Positions 28,460 to 37,872 of a stretch of DNA of 64,000 bases are shown here, piece by piece (the first letter of the stretch is position 1; the number at the start of each line of letters is the position of its first letter). Both the position numbers and the translations under genes were made by a program. The notes below the pieces were generated by a model. That model was given only the letters and a program-made list of their open reading frames with translations. It was not told the DNA's origin and did not search any database. Source of the DNA: Pseudomonas sp. Bout1 (GTDB lineage: Bacteria > Pseudomonadota > Gammaproteobacteria > Pseudomonadales > Pseudomonadaceae); NCBI RefSeq assembly GCF_034314165.1, contig NZ_JAVIWK010000001.1, forward strand, positions 6,587,001 through 6,651,000, in the 5' to 3' direction.

Positions 28460-29851
28460 ATGAATCTGCCCCTGATTCTCAACTTACTGGTGTTCGTGGC
28501 CCTGTTGCTGGGCCTGGCACAAACCCGCCGAACCCACTGGAGCCTCGCCAAGAAGGTCTTGTTTGCGTTGGTACTCGGCGTGATCTTCGGTGTGGTGCTG
28601 CACGCGATCTACGGTGCCGGCAACCCGGTGCTCAAGGCCTCGATCGGCTGGTTCGACCTGGTCGGCAACGGTTACGTGCAGTTGCTGCAAATGATCGTGA
28701 TACCCCTGGTGTTCGCCTCGATCCTCAGCGCCGTAGCCCGCCTGCATAACGCCTCGTCCCTGGGCAAGATCAGCTTCCTGACCATCGGCACGCTGCTGTT
28801 CACCACGGCGATTGCGGCGCTGATCGGTATCGGCCTGACCAACCTGTTCGGCCTCACCGCCGAAGGCCTGGTGGCCGGCACCCAGGAAATGGCGCGCCTG
28901 CAAGTGATCCAGAGTGATTACGCAGGCAAGGTCGCCGACCTGAATATCCCGCAACTGCTGCTGTCGTTCATCCCGCAGAACCCGTTCGCCGACCTGGCCC
29001 GGGCCAAGCCGACGTCGATTATCAGCGTAGTGATCTTCGCCGCGTTCCTGGGGGTTGCCGCACTGCAGCTGCTCAAGGATGACGTGGACAAGGGCCAGAA
29101 AGTCCTCAACGCCATCGACACCCTGCAAGCCTGGGTGATGCGCCTGGTGCGCCTGGTGATGAAGCTGACCCCGTACGGTGTATTGGCACTGATGACCAAA
29201 GTGGTCGCCGGCTCCAACCTGCAGGACATCATCAAGCTCGGCAGTTTTGTGGTGGTGTCGTACCTGGCCCTGGGCCTGATGTTTGTGGTGCATGGCCTGC
29301 TGCTGTCGCTGGCCGGGATCAACCCGCTGCGGTTCTTCCGCAAGGTCTGGCCGGTGCTGACGTTTGCCTTCACCAGCCGCTCCAGCGCGGCGAGTATCCC
29401 GCTGAGCATTGAAGCGCAGACCCGTCGTTTGGGGATTCCGCAGTCCATCGCAGGTTTTGCCGCCTCGTTTGGCGCGACAATTGGCCAGAACGGTTGCGCG
29501 GGGCTCTACCCGGCGATGCTGGCGGTGATGGTTGCGCCGACCGTGGGCATCAACCCGCTGGACCCGCTGTGGATCGCGACCCTGGTGGCGATTGTGACCT
29601 TGAGTTCGGCCGGTGTGGCAGGCGTGGGCGGCGGTGCGACGTTTGCCGCGCTGATCGTGCTGCCGGCGATGGGCTTGCCGGTGTCACTGGTCGCGTTGCT
29701 GATTTCGGTGGAGCCGCTGATCGACATGGGCCGTACGGCGTTGAACGTGAACGGTTCGATGACGGCGGGGGCGATTACCAGCCAGATCATGCAGCAGACG
29801 GATAAAGAGTTGTTGAATGCCGATGAGCATGCGGAACTGGCGCAGGCCTGA
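28460..29851 (+). CDS. tcyP: L-cystine transporter TcyP-like (dicarboxylate/amino acid:cation symporter)
   Basis: 463 residues, DAACS family with 8 membrane helices plus re-entrant loops. The Ser-rich re-entrant loop is [19 protein letters not shown], and the second is [35 protein letters not shown] carries the cation/substrate site of helix 8. The N-terminus with four early helices and the SSAASIPL version fit TcyP/YdjN cystine carriers rather than GltP or DctA. ACGGAG lies before the start. Flanked by a REP doublet downstream. Confidence 0.85.
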   Translation: MNLPLILNLLVFVALLLGLAQTRRTHWSLAKKVLFALVLGVIFGVVLHAIYGAGNPVLKASIGWFDLVGNGYVQLLQMIVIPLVFASILSAVARLHNASSLGKISFLTIGTLLFTTAIAALIGIGLTNLFGLTAEGLVAGTQEMARLQVIQSDYAGKVADLNIPQLLLSFIPQNPFADLARAKPTSIISVVIFAAFLGVAALQLLKDDVDKGQKVLNAIDTLQAWVMRLVRLVMKLTPYGVLALMTKVVAGSNLQDIIKLGSFVVVSYLALGLMFVVHGLLLSLAGINPLRFFRKVWPVLTFAFTSRSSAASIPLSIEAQTRRLGIPQSIAGFAASFGATIGQNGCAGLYPAMLAVMVAPTVGINPLDPLWIATLVAIVTLSSAGVAGVGGGATFAALIVLPAMGLPVSLVALLISVEPLIDMGRTALNVNGSMTAGAITSQIMQQTDKELLNADEHAELAQA

Positions 29852-29856
29852 CAGAC

Positions 29857-29943
29857 CGCTATCGCCGGCAAGCCGGCTCCTACATTTGGACCGTGTTCTT
29901 TAAAACAACCCGGTTAACTGTAGGAGCCGGCTTGCCGGCGATG
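29857..29943. repeat. REP doublet (GTAGGAGCCGGCTTGCCGGCGAT family)
   Basis: ATCGCCGGCAAGCCGGCTCC and its reverse complement GGAGCCGGCTTGCCGGCGAT, about 35 bp apart, fill the gap between the convergent cystine transporter and folA genes. Confidence 0.88.
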
Positions 29944-29946
29944 CTT

Positions 29947-30459
29947 TTAGGCTTTTTCCCAAACCTCAAAGTGATACGCCGGCTTGTCACCCTCAGCCGC
30001 ATTCTCGAGATTCGACACCAGCTTCCACTGGCTCAAATCAAACTCGGGAAACCACGCATCGCCTTCCGGGCTCAACGCCACCCGCGTCAAATACAGGCGA
30101 TCCGCCTGTTCCAGCCCCTGCGCATACAACTGCGCGCCGCCGATCAGCATCAGCTCGTCCGCACCCTGCGCCTTGGCCCATTCCTCAGCCCGCTGCACTG
30201 CCGCGTCCAGGGACGGAAAAACTTCCGCACCTTCCAGCGCCAAGTCGGTCTGACGGCTGACCACAATGTTCAACCGGCCCGGCAACGGTCGACCCAGGGA
30301 ATCCCAGGTCTTGCGCCCCATGATGATCGGCTTGCCCAAGGTGGTGGCCTTGAAATACTTGAAATCCCCCGGCAAGTGCCAGGGCATGCTGTTGTCGACG
30401 CCGATTACACGGTTTTCACCGAGGGCTGCAATCAGGCTTAAAGGGAGAGTTTTTTTCAT
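29947..30459 (-). CDS. folA: Dihydrofolate reductase FolA
   Basis: 170 residues from MKKTLPLSLIAALGENRVIG; a longer in-frame start (30498) is not family-like. Landmarks: Met20-loop GVDNSMPWHLPGDFKYF with the catalytic acidic residue in the adjacent helix, GRKTWDSLGRPLPGR, MLIGGAQLYAQ and the C-terminal strand. It regenerates tetrahydrofolate, which thyA (43.0 kb) oxidises to dihydrofolate. Preceded by AAGGGAGAG as ribosome binding site. Divergent from the DUF2868 gene. Confidence 0.97.
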   Translation of the reverse strand: MKKTLPLSLIAALGENRVIGVDNSMPWHLPGDFKYFKATTLGKPIIMGRKTWDSLGRPLPGRLNIVVSRQTDLALEGAEVFPSLDAAVQRAEEWAKAQGADELMLIGGAQLYAQGLEQADRLYLTRVALSPEGDAWFPEFDLSQWKLVSNLENAAEGDKPAYHFEVWEKA

Positions 30460-30549
30460 GGCGACGAGAATACCAGAGGCGCGCACGGCATACCCCAACC
30501 GGCGTCCCAGCGGTTATGCTCCAGGCTCACTGGCTCAACAGGACGACGC

Positions 30550-31929
30550 GTGACTGCTCTGAATCCCCTGCACACACTTTGGCTGACCGAAACCGTGCGC
30601 CTGCGCGAGGAACACGCGGGCGCCCTGGAAGACCAGGAAGCCAATCGCCAGGCCCGCAGCACCGGCGGCGACTTGCCCACGCGCATTCAAAACCGTGCGC
30701 TGTGGCTGGCCGAGCGCGACGGGCTGACGGCCGCCCTGGCCCGCTGGCTGCAAGGCGCGCGCCTGGCGCTGATCCTGTTGGCGGTAGTCGCCATTATCAG
30801 CGGCGCCGGCCTGGCGTTTGCCGCGCTGGGCAACGGGCTGGTGCCAGTCAATGTGTTCTGGGCCTTGGGCAGCCTGCTGGGCTTGAACCTGATTCTGTTG
30901 TTGAGCTGGTCCCTGGGCCTGCTGTTTGCCGGTGAACACGGCGCCAGTCTCGGTCGCCTGTGGCTGTGGCTCAGTGAAAAACTCGCCCGCGACGCCAAGG
31001 CCGCGCAACTGGCGCCCGCCCTGCTGCTGTTGCTGCAACGGCGCAAACTCAATCGCTGGGCTGTGGGTGTGCTGGTCAACAGCCTGTGGCTGCTGGCCCT
31101 GCTCAGTGCCATGGTGATCCTGCTGACGCTGTTGGCCACTCGGCGCTACGGCTTCGTCTGGGAAACCACTATTTTGCAGGCCGACACCTTTGTCGCCGTC
31201 ACCCAAACCCTCGGCGCCCTGCCCGCCTTACTGGGCTTCAACGTGCCCACTGTCGAGATGATCCGCGCCAGCGGCGATGCCGCCCTGAATATCGAAAGCG
31301 CCCGCCAGGCCTGGGCCGCCTGGCTGGTGGGCGTGCTGCTGGTGTACGGCATCCTGCCGCGGCTGGTCCTTGCACTGCTGTGCCTGTGGCGCTGGAAACG
31401 CGGGCGCGCCGCCTTGAGCCTCGACCTCAACCTGCCCGGCTACAGCCAACTGCGTGAACGGCTGATGCCCAGCAGCGAACGGCTTGGGGTCAACGATGCG
31501 GCGCCCGAACAGTTGCACCACGTGACCGGCGGCGTCAGTGAACTGCAAAGCGACGGCGCCCTGCTGGTGGCCATCGAACTCGACGACCAACGCCCGTGGC
31601 CGCCGAAGCTTGCGGCCAGCGTCAAGGACGCCGGCATCCTCGACAGCCGTGAATCGCGCAACAAGCTGCTGGAGCAACTTAGCCGCTTCCCGCCCGCACG
31701 CCTGGCCATCGCCTGCGACCCGCGCCGCTCGCCGGATCGCGGCAGCCTCGCGCTGATCGCCGAACTGGCCCGCAGCGCCACGGCCACCCGCGTCTGGCTG
31801 CTGCAAGCACCGCCCGGCGAAGCCCTGGACGCAGAACGCCTGGGTGATTGGCACACGGCCTTGCAACAGTTGGAGATCCCGTTCGCCGATTGCGCGCCGC
31901 TCACTTGGCTGGAGACCGGTCATGACTAA
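30550..31929 (+). CDS. DUF2868 membrane protein
   Basis: 459 residues. An N-terminal soluble part (MTALNPLHTLWLTETVRLREEHAGALE) precedes four hydrophobic segments (about residues 72-95, 100-130, 175-200, 255-280), then a C-terminal cytosolic-looking domain of about 170 residues (LLVAIELDDQRPWPP, LAIACDPRRSPDRG, VWLLQAPP). Family DUF2868, function unknown. Its stop lies 8 bp inside the next gene, the DUF3482 GTPase, so both are translated as a unit. A membrane partner for the GTPase is the obvious inference. Confidence 0.85.
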   Translation: MTALNPLHTLWLTETVRLREEHAGALEDQEANRQARSTGGDLPTRIQNRALWLAERDGLTAALARWLQGARLALILLAVVAIISGAGLAFAALGNGLVPVNVFWALGSLLGLNLILLLSWSLGLLFAGEHGASLGRLWLWLSEKLARDAKAAQLAPALLLLLQRRKLNRWAVGVLVNSLWLLALLSAMVILLTLLATRRYGFVWETTILQADTFVAVTQTLGALPALLGFNVPTVEMIRASGDAALNIESARQAWAAWLVGVLLVYGILPRLVLALLCLWRWKRGRAALSLDLNLPGYSQLRERLMPSSERLGVNDAAPEQLHHVTGGVSELQSDGALLVAIELDDQRPWPPKLAASVKDAGILDSRESRNKLLEQLSRFPPARLAIACDPRRSPDRGSLALIAELARSATATRVWLLQAPPGEALDAERLGDWHTALQQLEIPFADCAPLTWLETGHD

Positions 31930-33295
31930 GCCCCTGAAACTCGCCGTGGTCGGCCACACCAACGTCGGCAAGACCTCGCTGCTGCGTACCCTCACGCGAG
32001 ACGTCGGCTTTGGTGAAGTCTCCCATCGGCCGAGCACTACGCGGCATGTCGAAGGGGCGCGCTTGTCGGTAGACGGCGAAGCCTTGCTGGAGCTGTACGA
32101 CACGCCCGGCCTCGAAGACGCCATCGCCCTGCTCGACTACCTCGAACGCCTGGATCGCCCCGGCGAACGCCTAGACGGCCCGGCACGGCTCGCGCGTTTT
32201 CTGGAAGGCAGTGAAGCCAGACAGCGTTTTGAACAGGAAGCCAAGGTGCTGCGCCAACTGCTGGCCTCGGATGCTGGCCTCTACGTAATTGACGCCCGGG
32301 AACCGGTGCTGGCCAAGTACCGCGACGAGCTGCAAGTACTGGCCAGTTGCGGCAAACCGTTGCTGCCGGTGCTCAATTTTGTCAGCAGCGCCGACCACCG
32401 CGAGCCGGACTGGCGCGAAGCCCTGGCCCGCCTCGGCCTGCACGCACTGGTGCGTTTCGACAGTGTGGCGCCGCCGGAAGACGGCGAACGCCGCCTGTAT
32501 GAAAGCCTCGCCCTGCTGCTGGAAAATTCCCGTGGGCAACTGGAGCGGCTGATCCTCGACCAAGAAGCCCAGCGCCAGGCTCGCCAGCAAAGTGCTGCAC
32601 GCTTGATCGCAGAATTGCTGATCGACTGCGCCGCTTGCCGGCGCAGTGTAGTCAGCGAAGCCGACGTGGAACAACACGCCATCAGCGAACTGCGCAAAGC
32701 CGTGCGCCAGCGCGAACAAAAGTGTGTGGAGGCCCTGCTTAAACTGTTCGGCTTCCGCCCGCAAGACGCCGCCGCCAGCGATTTGCCGCTGTTGGACGGG
32801 CGTTGGGGCGACGACCTGTTCAACCCCGAAACCCTCAAGCAACTGGGCGTGCGGGTCGGCGGCGGCATCGCGGCCGGCGCGGCAGCCGGTGCAGGTGTGG
32901 ACCTACTGGTGGGCGGCCTCACCCTCGGCGCCGCCGCCCTCGCTGGCGCTATCGCCGGTGGCGCCCTGCAAACGGCTCGCAGCTATGGCAGCCGCCTGCT
33001 GGGCAAGATCAAGGGCCAGCGCGAACTCACCGTCGACGACAGCGTGCTGCGCCTGTTGGCCCTGCGCCAGCGGCAACTGCTCAAGGCCCTGAACTTGCGC
33101 GGGCATGCGGCGATCCACAGCATCAAGGTCGACACGCCCCAGGACAAGACCTGGCGCGAAGGCAAGCTGCCCGAAGCGTTGAACAAGGCGCGCGCCCATC
33201 CGCAATGGTCGTCCCTCAACCCGCATCCCAAACTCAGCCAGGCCGAGCGCCAGGAACAGATCGAAGCCCTGGCCCAGCGCCTGGACGAGACCTAA
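31922..33295 (+). CDS. DUF3482 GTPase (Era/TrmE-like G domain plus glycine-zipper domain)
   Basis: 457 residues from MTKPLKLAVVGHTNVGKTS; the longer ORF from 31844 lies in the preceding gene. G1 GHTNVGKTS (11-19), G3 DTPGLED near residue 61; G4 NKxD is replaced by a NFVSSAD-like segment near residue 160. Residues about 310-355 are a Gly/Ala-rich zipper (GGGIAAGAAAGAGVDLLVGG...) able to enter a membrane. C-terminal half is DUF3482. Start overlaps the DUF2868 gene by 8 bp; end overlaps the convergent HD gene by 4 bp. Function unknown. Confidence 0.85.
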   Translation: MTKPLKLAVVGHTNVGKTSLLRTLTRDVGFGEVSHRPSTTRHVEGARLSVDGEALLELYDTPGLEDAIALLDYLERLDRPGERLDGPARLARFLEGSEARQRFEQEAKVLRQLLASDAGLYVIDAREPVLAKYRDELQVLASCGKPLLPVLNFVSSADHREPDWREALARLGLHALVRFDSVAPPEDGERRLYESLALLLENSRGQLERLILDQEAQRQARQQSAARLIAELLIDCAACRRSVVSEADVEQHAISELRKAVRQREQKCVEALLKLFGFRPQDAAASDLPLLDGRWGDDLFNPETLKQLGVRVGGGIAAGAAAGAGVDLLVGGLTLGAAALAGAIAGGALQTARSYGSRLLGKIKGQRELTVDDSVLRLLALRQRQLLKALNLRGHAAIHSIKVDTPQDKTWREGKLPEALNKARAHPQWSSLNPHPKLSQAERQEQIEALAQRLDET

Positions 33296-33846
33296 ACCGC
33301 CAACAGTTGCCGGGCCTTGGACTTCAGCACTGCAAGGTCCAGCACCGGCACGTGCATTTCCTTGGCCTGTTCGTCCCAGTGGCGCATCCGCAGGCTGACG
33401 GCGCACAACGGGTCCTGCTCAAACGCCCGGGCTTCCTCGGCGGTCATCACGCCGCCCTGGTAACCCAGGGTGCGGCGGCTGGCTTCGCTCAACCGCGCGT
33501 AGTAGTCCGGCTGGCTGAAGGTCAGGTAACGCTTGGCCTGCACGTGGTATTCCACCAGCTTGGCCATGCGCTCGCTGAAGCCCGCCCTGCGCAGAAATTC
33601 GGCGCCCAGCCGTTCATGGCTGACCACGCCGTAACCGCCCATGTTCTCGCCACCTTGGCCGCAGATATGCCCGATATCGTGGAAGAACGCTGCCAACACC
33701 ACTTCATCATCGAAGCCTTCGGCCATGGCCAACTGCGCGGCCTGGGACATGTGCTCGATCTGTGACACCGGCTCACCGATGTAATCGGCGGTGCCGTGTT
33801 GTTCGTATAAGCCAAAGACTTCGGCGATTGCCTGTTCGGCGTTCAT
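33292..33846 (-). CDS. PhnZ-like HD-domain di-iron oxygenase (phosphonate operon type)
   Basis: 184 residues, start MNAEQAIAEVFGLY chosen because it shares one base with the stop of the upstream gene (TGATG). The HD core is FFHDIGH (H56, D57, H60), with H32, H77 and H101 as further ligands. The pair Y22-x-x-E25 before H32 has the same spacing I recall for PhnZ (Y24, E27, H34, H58, D59, H62). PhnZ oxidatively splits 2-amino-1-hydroxyethylphosphonate to glycine and phosphate. No PhnY hydroxylase is adjacent. Substrate here is inferred. Confidence 0.8.
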   Translation of the reverse strand: MNAEQAIAEVFGLYEQHGTADYIGEPVSQIEHMSQAAQLAMAEGFDDEVVLAAFFHDIGHICGQGGENMGGYGVVSHERLGAEFLRRAGFSERMAKLVEYHVQAKRYLTFSQPDYYARLSEASRRTLGYQGGVMTAEEARAFEQDPLCAVSLRMRHWDEQAKEMHVPVLDLAVLKSKARQLLAV

Positions 33847-34970
33847 CACGCATTCCCCCATAGCTCTGTGATATTGCGCTCGGCCATCGCCGGCCCGACG
33901 CTCATGCCCACACCGGTGTGCATCAATGCCGCACTCACCCCCGGTGCCGCCCGCAGGAATGAAAACGGCCCCGGCCCACGGGAACCATAGACACCTTGCC
34001 AGCGTTCCACGACCTGGATCCTGCAACCCAAGGTGTGTTCGGCCAGCTCGATCATCCAGTTGTCCACCTGTTCGGCATTGAACGGTGATGGATCGCTGCC
34101 GTAATGGTGGGAATCGCCGATGATCAGTTCACCGTAAGGCGTCGGGCTGATCAGCAGATGGATGCCGTTGTCATGCAAGTGCGGCACGTCCCGCAGGATT
34201 TCGGCCTGCACCGGCGCGGCTTCCGGCAAGTCAGCGAAGGCACCGTAGTGCACGCAACTAAGACCGGTCAGCAGGGCGTGTTGCAGGTTCAACGCCACCG
34301 CAGGCCGGGCGCGCAGCATTTGCAGGCGACAGATTTGCGGGTTGAGTTCGCCGATCTGCTCGGCGAGCAGCGTCTGGTAGTCGTGGCCGGAACAAACAAT
34401 GATCTGCTCGCCACGAAAGGAACCGGCGGTGGTGTGCACCTGGCCGGGCTCGATGTCGCGCACCAAGGTGGAGAAGTGAAACTCCACATCGAGTTCGCGA
34501 CTCAGGTAGTCGATCAGCGCCGGAATGGCTTCGCGGGAATACGGTTGTTGATCGTCCAGCCCGTGAAGCGCGGCGCGGTGGTGGGCGAACTGGCCGCCGT
34601 ACAGGCCATGAAGGGCGGCGCCTTGGAGCAATTCAACGCGATAACCGTGCGCCTTGGCGCGACCGGCACAGAAGGCCTCAAGCAGGTGCTCTTCGGCTTC
34701 GGTGCGGGCGAACAGGTAGGAGCCGTTGCGCTTGAGCTGGATGCCGGCGAGCTGTGCCCACTGGCCCCAGATTTCGCGGCTTTCACGGGCCAGGTCGAGC
34801 ATCGGCCCGGGCGGCTGGCCGGTGACCAGTGCCTGGCCAAAGTTGCGCACGGAGGCGCCCAGCGGTGTGGCGCTGCGTTCGAAGACCTTGACCTTGAGGC
34901 CGCGCTTGGCGGCCGCGTAGGCATGGGACAGGCCGAGGATGCCGGCGCCGATGATCAGTAGCTGTGTCAT
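33846..34970 (-). CDS. FAD-dependent oxidoreductase of phosphonate operons (TIGR03364 type)
   Basis: 374 residues from MTQLLIIGAGILGLSHAYAAAKRG; FAD-binding GxGxxG at the start and DAO-fold blocks NFGQALVTGQPPGP, YSREAIPALIDYL, IIVCSGHDYQTLL. Family members co-occur with phosphonate genes and have been proposed to oxidise an aminophosphonate; a role on N-methylated or hydroxylated aminoethylphosphonate is possible but unproven here. Overlaps the HD gene by one base. A REP doublet separates it from the binding-protein gene upstream. Confidence 0.82.
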   Translation of the reverse strand: MTQLLIIGAGILGLSHAYAAAKRGLKVKVFERSATPLGASVRNFGQALVTGQPPGPMLDLARESREIWGQWAQLAGIQLKRNGSYLFARTEAEEHLLEAFCAGRAKAHGYRVELLQGAALHGLYGGQFAHHRAALHGLDDQQPYSREAIPALIDYLSRELDVEFHFSTLVRDIEPGQVHTTAGSFRGEQIIVCSGHDYQTLLAEQIGELNPQICRLQMLRARPAVALNLQHALLTGLSCVHYGAFADLPEAAPVQAEILRDVPHLHDNGIHLLISPTPYGELIIGDSHHYGSDPSPFNAEQVDNWMIELAEHTLGCRIQVVERWQGVYGSRGPGPFSFLRAAPGVSAALMHTGVGMSVGPAMAERNITELWGNA

Positions 34971-34991
34971 GAAGTGATGTCCTGAATTCGA

Positions 34992-35075
34992 GACCGCTAT
35001 CGCAGGCAAGCCAGCTCCCACATTGGAAGTTATTCACAATCCAGAAATGTGGGAGCCGGGCTTGCCCGCGATGAG
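34992..35075. repeat. REP doublet inside the phosphonate gene cluster
   Basis: TATCGCAGGCAAGCCAGCTC ... and GTGGGAGCCGGGCTTGCCCG, inverted, lie in the 127-bp gap between the binding-protein stop and the FAD oxidoreductase start. It could act as a stabiliser of the upstream transporter mRNA or lower expression of the two enzymes. Confidence 0.88.
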
Positions 35076-35097
35076 GCCATCAGCCCAAACGAAATGC

Positions 35098-36123
35098 TTA
35101 CTGAGCGGCAACCTTCTCCGACTTGCCGTCATAGCGCTTGCGCCATTCGGTCAGGATGCTGTCGCGGTTTTTCGAGGCCCAGGCGAAGTCGTTCTTGATC
35201 AACCGCTGCTCGTAATCCGCCGGCAATTCGGTCTGCGGCTTGGCAATACCCGGCTGGGCCAGTACCGCGAAGTTGTCCTTGTACAGCTCCATCGCCGCCG
35301 GGCTTGCGGAGAAGTCCGCGAGTTTCTGCGCCGCGTCCGCGTGGGCAGTGCCCTTGATCACAGCGGTAGCTTCGATGTCCCAGCCCAGGCCTTCTTTGGG
35401 CAGGATGATGTCCAGCGGTGCGCCCTGGCGCTTCAACTGCACGGCCGGGTATTCGAAGGAAATGCCAATCGGGAATTCACCCGACGCCGCCAGCTTGCAG
35501 GGCTTGGAGCCGGAGTGAACGTACTGGCCGATGTTCTGGTGCAGGTCGTCCATGTACTGCCAGCCCTGCTTCTCGCCGAAGGTCTGCAGCCAGGCGCTGA
35601 CGTCGAGGAAGCCGGTGCCGGACGAGGCTGGGTTGGGCATCACGATCTTGCCCTTGTACTCAGGCTTGGTCAGGTCCTGCCAGCTCACCGGCTTGCTCAG
35701 GCCCTGCTTTTCGGCTTCGACGGTGTTGAAACAGATGGTTGCGGCCCATACGTCCATGCCGACCCAGGCCGGAGGGTTGGCGGCGTCGCGGTAGTTCGCG
35801 CCGATCTTGCCCAAGTCTGCCGGGGCGTAGTTTTGCAGCATGCCTTGCTGGTCGAGGATCGCCAGGCTGGAAGCCGCCAGGCCCCAAACCACGTCAGCCT
35901 GCGGGCGGGATTTTTCCGCCAGCAGCTTGGCAGTGATGATGCCGGTGGAGTCGCGCACCCATTTGATTTCGATGTCCGGGTTAACCTTTTCGAAGGCCTG
36001 TTTGTAGGTCTTCAATTGCTCCGCTTCGAGGGCCGTGTACACGGTCAACTCGGTCTTGGCGGCAAAGGCATTCAGGCTGAACGCAGTGAGCACAGCAGCG
36101 GCTAACGCCAGGGGCTTGAACAT
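35098..36123 (-). CDS. Phosphonate (2-aminoethylphosphonate-type) ABC transporter substrate-binding protein
   Basis: 341 residues. Signal peptide LALAAAVLTAFSLNAFAA, then a type 2 periplasmic binding fold of the iron/polyamine-like group: TELTVYTALEAEQLKTYKQAFEK, RDSTGIITAKLLAEK, GKIVMPNPASSGTGFLDVSAW, GISFEYPAVQLKRQGAPLDI. Such proteins are annotated as putative 2-aminoethylphosphonate binders. GGAACTG precedes the start. Followed on the same strand by the two catabolic genes; 23 bp downstream of the permease. Confidence 0.82.
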   Translation of the reverse strand: MFKPLALAAAVLTAFSLNAFAAKTELTVYTALEAEQLKTYKQAFEKVNPDIEIKWVRDSTGIITAKLLAEKSRPQADVVWGLAASSLAILDQQGMLQNYAPADLGKIGANYRDAANPPAWVGMDVWAATICFNTVEAEKQGLSKPVSWQDLTKPEYKGKIVMPNPASSGTGFLDVSAWLQTFGEKQGWQYMDDLHQNIGQYVHSGSKPCKLAASGEFPIGISFEYPAVQLKRQGAPLDIILPKEGLGWDIEATAVIKGTAHADAAQKLADFSASPAAMELYKDNFAVLAQPGIAKPQTELPADYEQRLIKNDFAWASKNRDSILTEWRKRYDGKSEKVAAQ

Positions 36124-36146
36124 GGTGCAGTTCCTTTATGAGTGAA

Positions 36147-37871
36147 TTATCGGCCGGGCGCGGTTTGGCGCCAGGCCTGGGAGCGACGCAACACGCCGCG
36201 TGAGGCCCACGCCAGCAGCAAGGACACGCCCGCCGAGGTGAACAGAATCAGGGTCGACATGGCCGCCGCACCGCCAACGTTGCCGGCGTCGTCCATGTTC
36301 AGTACGGCGACGGCGGCGAGGATGGTGTCGGGGCTGTAGAGGAAGATCGCGGCGGAAACGGTGGTCATCGCCGACACGAACAGGTAGCGCACGATGTCCA
36401 GCAACGCCGGCAGGCAGATCGGCACGGTGACCCGCAGGTAATGGCGGTACAGCGGCGCCTTAAGCGACAGCGCGGCGGCTTCGAATTCCGCGTCCAACTG
36501 GCGCAGGGCCGTGGTGGCGGTCATTTGGGCGGTGGTCAAATAGTGAGCAATGGTGCATACCACCAGCAACGTCATGGTGCCGTAGAGCACGTGCAGCGGG
36601 TTGCCGTTGAGGTTGAAAAAGAACACGTAGCCCAGGCCCAACACCAACCCCGGCACCGCCATCGGCACGAAACTGAGCATGCGCAGCGCCAGGTTCAGGC
36701 CCTTCTGGCCCTTGGTTTTCTCCATCAGGTAGGCGCCGCTGAAGATCAACACGCTACCGATCAACGCGGTGCACAGGGCCATGGTGATGCTGTTGCGATA
36801 GGCCAGCCAACCGCCGCCGGCCATGTCTTCGAACTGGTAGTGGGCCAGCGACAGCGACAGGTTGTAGGGCCAGAATTTTACCAGCGATGAGTAGACCGCC
36901 ATGCCGAACACCAGCAGCAAGCTCGCGCAGATCAGCAGGACGATGGCCAGGTAGCAGCCATCCCGCAGCTTCGACGGCGCCGGCTGGAACACCTGGGCGC
37001 GACCGCTCATGGAGTCGCCATGGCGACGGCGCAACCAGGCGTCGACCCCGAAACTGAACAGTGCCGGCAGCAGCAGGACCATGCCGATCAAGGCACCGCG
37101 ACCAAATTGCTGCTGGCCGACCACGGCCTTGTAGGCTTCCAGCGCCAGCACCTGGTAGTCACCACCCACGACGACGGGCACACCGAAGTCGGTGATGGTC
37201 AGGGTGAACACCAGGCAAAACGCGGCAAACACGGCCTGGCGCGTCGCCGGCCAGGTGATGCTGCGAAACGCCCGCGCCGGGCTGGCGCCCATGCTCGATG
37301 CGGCATCGAACAGTCGTGCATCCGCCAGGGAAAGCGCTGACAGCAGAATCATCAAGGCATGGGGAAAGGTGTAGATCACTTCACCGAGGACAATGCCCCA
37401 GAAGCCATAGATGTTGTCCGATAGCAGCCCGCGCAACAGGCCCTGGTTACCGAACAGGTAGACCAGTGCAATCCCGGGCAGCATCGATGGCGCCATCAAT
37501 GGCAGTAGCGACATGCCGCGCCAGATCGCCTTGCCCTGTATCAAGGTGCGTTGCAAGGCGTAGGCAAACAGGTAAGCCAGCGGTACGACGATGGCCGCCA
37601 CGCTGAGGGAAACCTTCAGGCTGTTACCGAGCAACCAATGGAAATTGTCGCTGGTGACCAGTTCCCGCGCTGCCACCAGGCCGCCGCCCTGCCCGGCTTC
37701 ACTGCTGAAGCCGCGCCAGAAGATCGCCAGCAGCGGCATCAATACCGCGATGCCCAGCAGGCACAGCCAAAGCAGCTTGCCGCCGACGACAAAAATACGG
37801 TCGCCGCGTTCGGCACGGGAAACCTGACGAGCCACGTTATCGGGTATCGGCAGCGTCATATCGCGGGCCAT
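36147..37871 (-). CDS. Phosphonate ABC transporter permease, two fused permease domains
   Basis: 574 residues from the ATG one base after the ATPase stop (TGAGATG); a TTG three codons upstream or the Met four codons downstream are alternatives. About 12 membrane helices in two halves, each with an EAA-type loop (SMGASPARAFRSITWPATRQ in the first; LDAEFEAAALSLKAPLYRHYLR in the second), so it fuses the PhnU and PhnV-like permeases seen as separate genes in Salmonella. Sits between the ATPase and the binding protein. Confidence 0.83.
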   Translation of the reverse strand: MARDMTLPIPDNVARQVSRAERGDRIFVVGGKLLWLCLLGIAVLMPLLAIFWRGFSSEAGQGGGLVAARELVTSDNFHWLLGNSLKVSLSVAAIVVPLAYLFAYALQRTLIQGKAIWRGMSLLPLMAPSMLPGIALVYLFGNQGLLRGLLSDNIYGFWGIVLGEVIYTFPHALMILLSALSLADARLFDAASSMGASPARAFRSITWPATRQAVFAAFCLVFTLTITDFGVPVVVGGDYQVLALEAYKAVVGQQQFGRGALIGMVLLLPALFSFGVDAWLRRRHGDSMSGRAQVFQPAPSKLRDGCYLAIVLLICASLLLVFGMAVYSSLVKFWPYNLSLSLAHYQFEDMAGGGWLAYRNSITMALCTALIGSVLIFSGAYLMEKTKGQKGLNLALRMLSFVPMAVPGLVLGLGYVFFFNLNGNPLHVLYGTMTLLVVCTIAHYLTTAQMTATTALRQLDAEFEAAALSLKAPLYRHYLRVTVPICLPALLDIVRYLFVSAMTTVSAAIFLYSPDTILAAVAVLNMDDAGNVGGAAAMSTLILFTSAGVSLLLAWASRGVLRRSQAWRQTAPGR

Positions 37872-37872
37872 C

